Source of the DNA: Pseudarthrobacter sp. NBSH8
GTDB taxonomy: Bacteria; Actinomycetota; Actinomycetes; Actinomycetales; Micrococcaceae
Assembly (NCBI RefSeq): GCF_014217545.1
Contig: NZ_CP043178.1
Location: 1-64,000 of the forward strand
Reading direction: 5' to 3'
Length of the DNA stretch: 64,000 nucleotides
The notes under the pieces were generated by a model. That model was given only the letters and a program-made list of their open reading frames with translations, had not been told where the DNA came from and searched no databases. Shown piece by piece: positions 48,078-55,735 of this stretch. The position numbers and the translations under genes were made by a program. The stretch's first letter is position 1. The number at the start of each line of letters is the position of its first letter.

Positions 48078-51000
48078 TCAGCTGACGGTGCTGAGTTCGG
48101 AAACCGGGATCTCACGGCGTCCGGCGGTGGCCTCCAGGTCGACCGTGAGCTGGCCGTTGACCTCCTTGAGGACCACGCCGTAGTCCCGGTCGGCTGCCTC
48201 GGCAGTCGTGAAACCGTCCAGCACGTCCTCGAGGACCTTCAGCGGGTCCCGCTTGTGCGGGTCACCGAAGCCGCCACCGCTGGGCACGGTGATCTGCAGG
48301 GAGTCACCGGCCAGCAGTTGACGTCCGGTGACCTTGGACGGCCAGGACTCCTCGCCCGCCCGGCCGACGTTCTTCACCAGCGAGCCGTTGAGGCCCTCAT
48401 GACCGCCGAAGGCGCCCCACGGAACGTCCGACTCGTGGCGTTCCCCCTCGCAGGTGATCGCGGTGTCGGTCAGGAACGTGTTCTCCCGGACGATGCCGAT
48501 GCCGCCGCGGAACTCGCCGGCCGCCCCCGGCTCGGAACGCAGTTCGTAACGGTCCGTTCGCATCGGGAACCGCCACTCGAGCTCCTCGATCGGGTTGTTG
48601 CGGGTGTTGGCGATGAGGTTGTCCACTGAGTCCGGCCCGTCGCTGGCCGCGCGGCCACCGTAGGCGCCCTCGTTGACCTCGAGGTAGACCCAGTACTCGC
48701 CCTGTTTCTCGTCCCATCCTGAGTAGGAAATGAAGTGGATGTGGGCGGAGTTGCCGGCGGTGACGCGCTCGGGGATGACCGGGGCGAGTGCCCGCAGCGC
48801 CAGGTCGACCGCGCGCTGTACCTGGGAGAACCGCGAGAAGGTCGCCGCCGGGTACGTCGGGTTGAAGATGGTGCCCTCCGGGGCGATGACCTTCAGCGGC
48901 TTGAGCATGCCCTCGTTCTGGGGCACAAACACCGGGAAGGCGACCTCGTCCAGGAATATCATCCGGGTGATGAACGTGAACGCCGAGACGGTGGTGCCCT
49001 CGAAGGCGCAGTTATAAGCGGTGGGCACCTGTTCGGAGGATCCGGTGAGATCGTACGTAATCTCGTCGCCCTCGATGATTACCTTCACGACGATCGGCAG
49101 CTTCTTGCCGTAGTTGCGTCCGTCGTCATCCAGGTAGCCGACCTCGGTCTCGTAGACGCCGTCGGGGATCTTGGCGATCTCCTGGCGCAGCATCCGCTCC
49201 GAGTAGTCGATCCAGCTCTGGCCGGCTTCGCGGACCGCGCCGAAGCCGTACCGCTCGATGAGGGCGGTGTAGCGGGTTTTGGCCAGCTCGCAGGCGGCGA
49301 TCATCGCCTGGAAGTCGCCTTCGTTGGAGGTGGGTGTCCGGGTGTTGTTGAGGATGTGCCGGATCAGCGATTCCTGGCGGACGCCTTTCTCGGAAATCTT
49401 CACTGCCCGGAAAATGGTGCCTTCGGACTGGATGTCCTGGATGTCAACCATCAGCCCGGAGTACGCCCCGCCGTTGTCGATCAGCTGGCCGGAGGCGCCG
49501 GCGAAGCCGACGAGTTCCCCGTCGTGGAAGATCGGTTCGATAATCGCCACGTCGGGGGAGTGCGTGGCGCCCAGGTACGGGTCGTTGTGCAGGATGATGT
49601 CACCGTCGTGGATGTCATCGCCCAGGACCGAGATCACGCCCTTGACGATCTTGGGCATGGAACCCATGAACATTGGTGTGGAGTCGGACTCGGCCAGCAC
49701 GTTGCCGTCCTTGTCGAACAGACCCGCACCAAGGTCCTCGGACTCGCGGATGATCGAGGAGTAGGCCATGCGGAACAGCACCGAGGCCATTTCCTTGGCT
49801 GCGGAGTTCAGGGCGCCGCCAATCACGCGCATCAGGATCGGAGTGGCCAGTTTCTCGGCGCTCTGGGCGGCGGCCGGGCAGTCGACGACGAGGTTGCCGG
49901 CCGGGTCCACCGTTCCGGAGAATCCCGGCGGAATGACTGTGGTGGAGTCGTACTGCTCGATGATCGCGGGGCCGGTGAAGGTGGTTCCCACGCCCATCCT
50001 GTCGCGGTCATAGAAGCCGGTATCCAAGGTGACCGGCTTGCCATCCTGTTCGAAGGTCACCGGGCGGGTTTCGACCAGGGCGTCCTTGAGGGAACCGGAC
50101 TTGATCGCTTCCGGCGTAGGCAGGTCATCCATCAGGGCGCTGGCCTCGACACGGATGTTGATGACCTCCACGGTGCCGTTCTTGAAGCGGTGGCCGTACT
50201 CCTCGAAGTGGGCGTCGTGGAAGGCTGCCTCGGCCTTTTCCAGCCATGCCTGGTTGACCGGTCCGGCGGGGGCGGTGAAGCGGATCTCGTATCCCTGGCC
50301 CTCGTAGCGGGCGTCCGCGAGCCATTCGAGCTTGCGGCGTTCGGCCGGGACGTCCTCGGCATCGAGCTGGGCGTTGGCCTCGCGCTTGAGCTGTTCATAG
50401 GAGCCCTGGATAGCGGCGGTGTCCGCGCTGGCGAAGGTGAACCTTCGGGTCGCGACGAACTCGTACTTCTCGTCTGTGGCCAGCAGGCCGGTGGCGGCCA
50501 TGATGCCGGGGTGGGCCGGGATCAGTACCTTCGGGACCTCCAGCTCCGCGGCGATCTCGCAGGCGAACAGTGCCCCGGCACCGCCGGCGGCGACGAGGGT
50601 GAAGTCACGCGGGTCGTAGCCGCGGCGAACAGAGTTCTGCTCGATCGCCTGGGTCATGCCGAACTTCTGGATCTGCAGCGCGCCGAGGGCTGCCTGATCC
50701 ACGGACATGCTGAGCTTTTCTGCCAGACCTTCCATGGCTTTTCGGGCGCCCTCGAGATCCATGTCCATTCCTGAGCCTGCCAGGACGCGGTCAGGGCGCA
50801 TGCGGCCCAGCAGCACCTGGGCGTCAGTTGATGTCGGCTCCGTACCGCCGCGGCCGTAGCAAACCGGTCCAGGGACGGCGCCGGCCGACTGGGGACCGAC
50901 GCGGAAGACCCCGCCGGCGTCAACGTAGGCGATGGAGCCGCCGCCGGCACCAATGGTGTCGATGTCCACCATGGGGACCATGGCCTGGTGATCGCCGATC

Positions 51001-51944
51001 TTGGTATCCAGCAGGTGGCGCATGCGCAGTTCACCCTGGTACGCCACACCGATGTCGGCCGAAGTACCACCGATGTCCAGGGTGACGACGTTCTCGAAGC
51101 CGGACTGGCGACCGGCCCACATGCCGCCGATCAGACCGCCGACCGGTCCTGACATCATCAGGGTGACGGGCCGCTTGGCGGCTTCCTTGATCGGAACCAT
51201 GCCGCCGGAGGACTGCATCAGCAGGATCTCCCGCTTGTATCCCAATCCTTCGGCCTGCTCCTGCAGGCGGTAGAGGTATTTCGAGACCCGGGGCCCGACA
51301 TAGGCATTTAGCGCTGTGGTGGAGAATCGCTCATACTCCCGGTACAGGGGCACGATTTCGCTGGACAGGGACAGGTAGGCCTCGGGGAATTCTTCCGCGA
51401 CGATCTCCCCGATCCGCTTCTCGTGGGCCGGGTTCAGATAAGAGTGCAGCAGGCAGACCGCGATGGCCTCAACTCCGGCCGCCTTTAGCTCGAGGACGCG
51501 CTCACGGACCTCGTCCTCGTTCAGGGCAACCAGCACGTCGCCGTTCGGAGCAGTGATGCGCTCCTTGACCGTGAGCCGATGACGGCGCTTGATCAAGGGC
51601 TTGGTCTGCCACGGCAGCTCCTGCTGCAACGAGAAGTTGTACGGCTTCTTGTGACGGGCGATGTGCAGGATGTCCCGGAAACCCTCGGTGGTGATCATCC
51701 CCACCTCCGCACCTGTGTGCGTCAGCGCGGTGTTCGTGGCAACCGTGGTCCCGTGCACCAGCTGGTCGATCTCCGCAAGCGAGACACCGGCCTTCTCACA
51801 GAGCTTGATGATGCCGTTGATCACGGCCTCAGACGGGTCGTGCGGGGTGGACGGAACCTTCTCCACAACGGCGATGCGCTGGGCGTCGTCCGAGAAATAC
51901 AAGTCGGTGAATGTACCGCCGACGTCTACTCCGATGCGCTTCAT
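48078..51944 (-). CDS. Fused hydantoinase A/B, probable ATP-dependent N-methylhydantoinase
   Basis: One 1288-residue polypeptide joins HyuA (about 1-690; ATPase fold starting MKRIGVDVGGTFTDLYF, HGTTVATNTALTHTGAEVG, TLDIGGTSADIG) to HyuB (about 698-1280; TPILMRVIGGALNSAAKEM, HNDPYLGATHSPDVA). The family opens cyclic amides such as 5-oxoproline or hydantoins with ATP. Because N-carbamoylsarcosine amidase is divergent next door, I favour N-methylhydantoin to N-carbamoylsarcosine (EC 3.5.2.14). Known N-methylhydantoinases are usually two chains, whereas eukaryotic 5-oxoprolinase is fused, so 5-oxoprolinase remains an alternative. A variant IclR-type site lies upstream. Confidence 0.85.
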   Translation of the reverse strand: MKRIGVDVGGTFTDLYFSDDAQRIAVVEKVPSTPHDPSEAVINGIIKLCEKAGVSLAEIDQLVHGTTVATNTALTHTGAEVGMITTEGFRDILHIARHKKPYNFSLQQELPWQTKPLIKRRHRLTVKERITAPNGDVLVALNEDEVRERVLELKAAGVEAIAVCLLHSYLNPAHEKRIGEIVAEEFPEAYLSLSSEIVPLYREYERFSTTALNAYVGPRVSKYLYRLQEQAEGLGYKREILLMQSSGGMVPIKEAAKRPVTLMMSGPVGGLIGGMWAGRQSGFENVVTLDIGGTSADIGVAYQGELRMRHLLDTKIGDHQAMVPMVDIDTIGAGGGSIAYVDAGGVFRVGPQSAGAVPGPVCYGRGGTEPTSTDAQVLLGRMRPDRVLAGSGMDMDLEGARKAMEGLAEKLSMSVDQAALGALQIQKFGMTQAIEQNSVRRGYDPRDFTLVAAGGAGALFACEIAAELEVPKVLIPAHPGIMAATGLLATDEKYEFVATRRFTFASADTAAIQGSYEQLKREANAQLDAEDVPAERRKLEWLADARYEGQGYEIRFTAPAGPVNQAWLEKAEAAFHDAHFEEYGHRFKNGTVEVINIRVEASALMDDLPTPEAIKSGSLKDALVETRPVTFEQDGKPVTLDTGFYDRDRMGVGTTFTGPAIIEQYDSTTVIPPGFSGTVDPAGNLVVDCPAAAQSAEKLATPILMRVIGGALNSAAKEMASVLFRMAYSSIIRESEDLGAGLFDKDGNVLAESDSTPMFMGSMPKIVKGVISVLGDDIHDGDIILHNDPYLGATHSPDVAIIEPIFHDGELVGFAGASGQLIDNGGAYSGLMVDIQDIQSEGTIFRAVKISEKGVRQESLIRHILNNTRTPTSNEGDFQAMIAACELAKTRYTALIERYGFGAVREAGQSWIDYSERMLRQEIAKIPDGVYETEVGYLDDDGRNYGKKLPIVVKVIIEGDEITYDLTGSSEQVPTAYNCAFEGTTVSAFTFITRMIFLDEVAFPVFVPQNEGMLKPLKVIAPEGTIFNPTYPAATFSRFSQVQRAVDLALRALAPVIPERVTAGNSAHIHFISYSGWDEKQGEYWVYLEVNEGAYGGRAASDGPDSVDNLIANTRNNPIEELEWRFPMRTDRYELRSEPGAAGEFRGGIGIVRENTFLTDTAITCEGERHESDVPWGAFGGHEGLNGSLVKNVGRAGEESWPSKVTGRQLLAGDSLQITVPSGGGFGDPHKRDPLKVLEDVLDGFTTAEAADRDYGVVLKEVNGQLTVDLEATAGRREIPVSELSTVS

Positions 51945-52099
51945 ACTGGGATCCTTTCGAAAGTTTGGTTCAGGACTGGTTGAAGGGAAAGGCGGGGGGC
52001 CTCTTTGCCTGGCCCGCTCTCACACTCTGGATTGGAGCTAGTCCACTGGGCCGGGGTTCCGGTCCCGCAATCCGATGTGCTGTAGCTCACATCTTTGCG

Positions 52100-52116
52100 T
52101 TGCTTAGAAAGCAATT
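52100..52116. promoter_or_regulatory. Candidate IclR site upstream of the hydantoinase
   Basis: GTTGCTTAGAAAGCAAT, that is GTTGC-N7-GCAAT, 156 bp before the hydantoinase start. It matches the two sites at 52338 and 55635 in arm sequence except the last base, and in spacing. Confidence 0.55.
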
Positions 52117-52337
52117 TAGTTCCTTTATGAACAACATGCAATGGTTCATCGCTCTTTTTTCAGACGCCCCTCCGTCTACAGCCTTGGGTGCTGCGAGTGG
52201 TCAAAGGTTGACCTCACTCGCTCGTGGATAGATCGCCTTGCTCCGAGTTCGATGCTTTCAGAAGGCGCAGGCCCCAAGATCCCTTGGCCCGCGGGGCCTG
52301 GAAGCGAATTCCGGCAACCTCAAGAAAAGGGTTGTGC

Positions 52338-52374
52338 GTTGCGCAAACAGCAACTACTGTGATGGGACAGCAAC
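52338..52374. promoter_or_regulatory. Candidate IclR operator upstream of the amidase
   Basis: GTTGCGCAAACAGCAAC (52338-52354), an inverted repeat GTTGC-N7-GCAAC, with a further GCAAC at 52370-52374. The same 17 bp plus a half-site at the same 20-bp phase occur at 55635-55671. It lies 48-84 bp before the amidase start, a promoter-proximal position. Confidence 0.72.
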
Positions 52375-52421
52375 AACATGCGGCCAGGAAAAGCCAGGTC
52401 CCAAAGAGAGTGGAGAGAACC

Positions 52422-53201
52422 ATGACAGCAGAGACAGAGACGTTCAACGACATCGAAGCCCGTCTGGCAGCAGTGCTGGAGGAGGCGTTCGAAGCAGGCA
52501 CGGACATCTACAACGAGCGAGGCTTCAAGCGTCGGATCGGCTACGGCAACCGCCCCGCCGTCATCCACATCGACCTCGCCAACGCTTGGACCCGTCCGGG
52601 CCACCCTTTCAGCTGCCCGGGAATGGAGACGATCATCCCGAACGTCCAGCGGATCAACGAGGCCGCGCGCGCCAAGGGTGTCCCGGTCTTCTACACCACG
52701 AACGTGTACCGCAACCGCGACGCCACCTCCGGGACGAACGACATGGGTCTGTGGTACTCGAAGATCCCCACGGAGACCCTTCCGGCGGATTCCTACTGGG
52801 CGCAGATTGACGACCGCATTGCGCCCGCGGAGGGCGAGGTCGTGATCGAGAAGAATCGCGCCTCGGCGTTCCCGGGGACGAACCTCGAGCTCTTCCTGAC
52901 CTCCAACCGCATTGACACCCTGATCGTGACCGGCGCGACCGCGGCCGGGTGCGTGCGCCACACCGTCGAGGACGCGATCGCAAAGGGCTTCCGCCCGATC
53001 ATCGCCCGGGAGACCATCGGCGACCGCGTCCCGGGCGTCGTGCAGTGGAACCTCTACGACATTGACAACAAGTTCGGTGACGTGGAGTCCACGGATTCGG
53101 TGGTGGAGTACCTGAACCGCCTCCCGCAGTTCGAGGACACGGTCCCGAAGACCCTCTCGGATCCCCAGCCGGAGGTGGCGGCCCCTGCGGATCCGGCCTG
53201 A
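52422..53201 (+). CDS. N-carbamoylsarcosine amidohydrolase
   Basis: Hydrolyses N-carbamoylsarcosine to sarcosine, CO2 and ammonia, the last hydrolytic step of creatinine breakdown via N-methylhydantoin (EC 3.5.1.59). The 259-residue protein is a cysteine hydrolase of the isochorismatase fold. With ATG 52422 (after GGAGAGAACC), the catalytic triad falls at Asp51 (VIHIDLANAW), Lys144 (VIEKNRAS) and Cys177 (TAAGCVRHT), exactly the numbering of the crystallised Arthrobacter enzyme. Sequence such as GFKRRIGYGNRPAVIHIDLA is nearly as I recall it. Divergent from the hydantoinase. Confidence 0.95.
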   Translation: MTAETETFNDIEARLAAVLEEAFEAGTDIYNERGFKRRIGYGNRPAVIHIDLANAWTRPGHPFSCPGMETIIPNVQRINEAARAKGVPVFYTTNVYRNRDATSGTNDMGLWYSKIPTETLPADSYWAQIDDRIAPAEGEVVIEKNRASAFPGTNLELFLTSNRIDTLIVTGATAAGCVRHTVEDAIAKGFRPIIARETIGDRVPGVVQWNLYDIDNKFGDVESTDSVVEYLNRLPQFEDTVPKTLSDPQPEVAAPADPA

Positions 53202-53244
53202 GCCGCACCATACTCTCGGAGCCCCGCTACCCGGCATCCCCAGG

Positions 53245-53298
53245 CCGACCCGACGACAGCCGGCACCCCTCAGCGGGTGCCGGCTGTCGTCGGGTCGG
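53245..53298 (+). terminator. Very strong hairpin after the amidase gene
   Basis: Perfect 24-bp arms (53245-53268 and 53275-53298; arm begins CCGACCCGACGAC) around loop CTCAGC. No long T tract follows, but stem stability is extreme. Confidence 0.8.
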
Positions 53299-53312
53299 GC
53301 CGGGCTGCGGTG

Positions 53313-53480
53313 ATGAGTGCGTTTCTTAAACACGGCAGTTGCCAAGGATCCCGCTATGCCGATCCAACACTTGTCGAGCCGCTGGAGAACGTCATCCAGT
53401 ACCTCAACAACCTGCCCAACTTCGCTGACACTGATCCGACCTCGACTCCTCAGCCGCGCCGCGGCGGGGCCGCAGCGGCC
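53313..53480 (+). pseudogene. Possible remnant of a second amidase C-terminus
   Basis: The stretch encodes ENVIQYLNNLPNFADTDP followed by a Pro/Gln segment. This parallels DSVVEYLNRLPQFEDTVP at the C-terminus of the amidase just upstream. There is no room for the rest of the enzyme before it, so it looks like a leftover of a duplicated or recombined copy. The match is short. Confidence 0.45.
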
Positions 53481-53569
53481 GGCGGCCCGGCCTCCGGCAG
53501 GAGGAGGAAAGGGCATCGTACGATGACTGGTACGGGTGACTTGCGCTAGCGCCCGAAGAGGGAGAACTC

Positions 53570-54388
53570 ATGCTGGAGCCACAAACCACCGCCGACAAAC
53601 CGCAAGGGGCGGCAGCATCGCTGCTCAACGGTCTGACGGTCCTCGAAGCCTTCTCCGTCGCCAAGCGATCCCTCCTGGGCGTCACGGAGATCTCCGAACT
53701 CGTCGGCCTGCACAAGAGCACGGTCTCCCGGATGCTTACCGGCCTGGATGAAGCCGGCTACGTGCAGCGCGACGACGAAACGGGACGATACCGCCTCGGA
53801 CTCGGGATGATCGGCCTGGCTGGACCACTGCTGGCCGAGCTTAGCGTCCGCCGCGCCGCCCTGCCCCACCTCGAAGAACTCACACAGGCCACCGGCGAGA
53901 CGGCCGCGATCGCCGTCTGGAACGGCACCAACGCGATCGTCGTGGAACAGACGGCTTCCCCCCATCAGGTCAAGCACAGCGCGGCGATCGGCACGCGCTA
54001 CAACAAGTTCGCCAGTTCCTCAGTGCGCGTGTTCCTCGCCGAACTGCCGTCCGAGGAGACCGACCGTCTGCTTGCCGGCCGGACGGTCCTGCGGGAGGGC
54101 TACCTCGGTCTCGAGGACCCGGCCCACGAACAGCTCGCCGGCGTACGGGACGACGGCTTCGCCGTCAACGACGGCGAGACCACTTACGAGGAGTACGGCG
54201 TGTCCGCACCCGTTCGGGACTACCGCGGTGCAGTCGTCGGCTGCATCACAGCCAGCGCGCCCCGATCCCGAGTGCAGCACCAGCAAAGCCAGGCGATCCT
54301 GCGCGAAGCCGTGCTAGCCGCCGCTGAGCGGGTATCGACACGGCTCGGCAGCCTGCCCCTGCCGGGGGAAACAAATACGGTGCACTAA
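53570..54388 (+). CDS. IclR-family regulator 1
   Basis: 272-residue regulator with an N-terminal winged helix (about 15-80; LGVTEISELVGLHKSTVSRML) and a C-terminal IclR effector domain (about 90-260; SSVRVFLAELPSEE, YGVSAPVRDYRGAVVGCITA). ATG 53570 has GAGGGAGAA upstream. It lies downstream of the amidase on the same strand and is a close paralogue of the IclR at 54617-55426. One or both probably bind the GTTGC-N7-GCAAC sites and respond to a pathway intermediate; this is inferred. Confidence 0.9.
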   Translation: MLEPQTTADKPQGAAASLLNGLTVLEAFSVAKRSLLGVTEISELVGLHKSTVSRMLTGLDEAGYVQRDDETGRYRLGLGMIGLAGPLLAELSVRRAALPHLEELTQATGETAAIAVWNGTNAIVVEQTASPHQVKHSAAIGTRYNKFASSSVRVFLAELPSEETDRLLAGRTVLREGYLGLEDPAHEQLAGVRDDGFAVNDGETTYEEYGVSAPVRDYRGAVVGCITASAPRSRVQHQQSQAILREAVLAAAERVSTRLGSLPLPGETNTVH

Positions 54389-54616
54389 CGGCCCTCACAG
54401 CGGATCCGCGCAGGATTCTGAGGGGTCTACGAGCCGTTTTCCTCTTTGGTTTTCCCAGACCAGGAAGCGACGGAACCTCAAGCAGGGCCGCCCCTCACTG
54501 TGGCAGCTGCTCTCTCACAGAATAGTTCTTTCAAGGACGACAGCGCGGTCGGCCTCTCGATCTGAAATGCGGTCGGCACACGATGCTGCTGACGTTCGCC
54601 AAGTTGCGTGGGTGAA

Positions 54617-55426
54617 TCAGCCAGGAAGGGAAGCCGACCAGCCCAAGCGTGTGGATACTTCCGAGGCAGCATGCTGTACGGCTTGAACCAGAATGTCCCT
54701 GGTGGCGTGTTTGTGCACCCGGGAACGGGGAGCGGATGCGGTGATGCACCCAACCACCTTGCCTCGGTAATCCCGAACCGGTGCGGAGACCCCAAATTCC
54801 TCCTCCGTCGTCGAACCGTCGTTGACGGCGTATGCCTGACGGGCGACTTCCTGAAGGTGGGCGGTGTGGTCCAACGGCAAACCGTCTCCTGCCGTGCGTA
54901 GTATCTGCCCGGATCCGATCAGTTCGGTCGCGACAGCCGGCGCCAGCTCCGCCAGGAAGACCCGCACCGAAGAGCTCTCGAATTTGTTGTACCGGGTTCC
55001 GATGGTGGCAGTGTGTTTGACCTGAAAGGGGCTGGCCACCTGCTCCACGACGATGGCCTCGCGACCATTCCAGACCGAGATGGCGCTGGTCTCTTTGGTG
55101 CTTTCGGTTAGCTGCTCCAAATACGGAACCGCAGCACGGCGGACATCCAGGTCCGCCAGTAAAGGGGCGGACAACGCAAGGAGGCCCAGCCCGAGCCGAT
55201 AACGTCCCGTCTCCTCATCCCGCTGGACATATCCAGCGTCTGTTAATCCGCCAAGAATGCGTGAGACCGTGCTCTTATGGAGGCCAACGCGCTGAGCAAC
55301 CTCAGTCACACCAAGAACCGGATTTTGAACGGAGAAGGCTTCCAGTACAGCAAGACCGTTCAACAGCGACGCCGCAGCTCCCTGGACCTGCCCGTTGTCC
55401 TGCCTCGGCCTACCTGCCACCTTCAT
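54617..55426 (-). CDS. IclR-family regulator 2
   Basis: Paralogue of the adjacent IclR gene, convergent with it. Shared blocks include GAAASLLNGL, GLHKSTVSR and VRDYRGKVVGCITASAPRSR. The winged helix lies at about residues 15-85 and the effector domain at about 95-260. The start is uncertain: ATG 55426 (MKVAGRPRQ) has GAAGGG directly against it, so GTG 55420, six bases past that site, may be the true start; the frame stays open to 55537. It is divergent from MHS transporter 2 with an operator-like repeat between. Confidence 0.88.
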   Translation of the reverse strand: MKVAGRPRQDNGQVQGAAASLLNGLAVLEAFSVQNPVLGVTEVAQRVGLHKSTVSRILGGLTDAGYVQRDEETGRYRLGLGLLALSAPLLADLDVRRAAVPYLEQLTESTKETSAISVWNGREAIVVEQVASPFQVKHTATIGTRYNKFESSSVRVFLAELAPAVATELIGSGQILRTAGDGLPLDHTAHLQEVARQAYAVNDGSTTEEEFGVSAPVRDYRGKVVGCITASAPRSRVHKHATRDILVQAVQHAASEVSTRLGWSASLPG

Positions 55427-55634
55427 CCCTTCGCGCTGCGTGACTATCCCGCCACTCTTTTGGCTATCATATGCCGCAGTCCTGGCGCAGATACGGAAGA
55501 TGCGGCAGGGCACCGCCGTGAAACCACTCACCGGCAATCTCCCGGCGGCGTCAGCTCAGCTATCCGGTCATCAACGTCCAGTGCCCGGCGAGAGCAAACC
55601 TGATTTACAAAGCTGTAACAGGACGGCAATCCAA

Positions 55635-55671
55635 GTTGCGCAAACAGCAACTAATTTGGTTCGAAAGCAAC
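55635..55671. promoter_or_regulatory. Candidate IclR operator between IclR 2 and MHS transporter 2
   Basis: GTTGCGCAAACAGCAAC (55635-55651), identical to the 17 bp at 52338-52354, plus GCAAC at 55667-55671, again 20 bp from the preceding GCAAC. The surrounding sequence differs between the two loci beyond a following CTA, so the conserved part is likely the protein-binding part. Confidence 0.75.
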
Positions 55672-55735
55672 AATGCTCCGCGGGGGCGCGCCGCCGTCCG
55701 CAAAACCGACAAGTACTTCCACCCAGGGAGCCTCC

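Noticed and set aside
48735-50774. A 679-codon open frame on the plus strand
   Set aside because: It is antisense to the conserved fused hydantoinase, has no family resemblance and reflects high-GC third-position bias.
48078-51944. Calling the fused protein 5-oxoprolinase outright
   Set aside because: The fold allows it, but the neighbouring N-carbamoylsarcosine amidase and shared regulatory repeat favour N-methylhydantoin.
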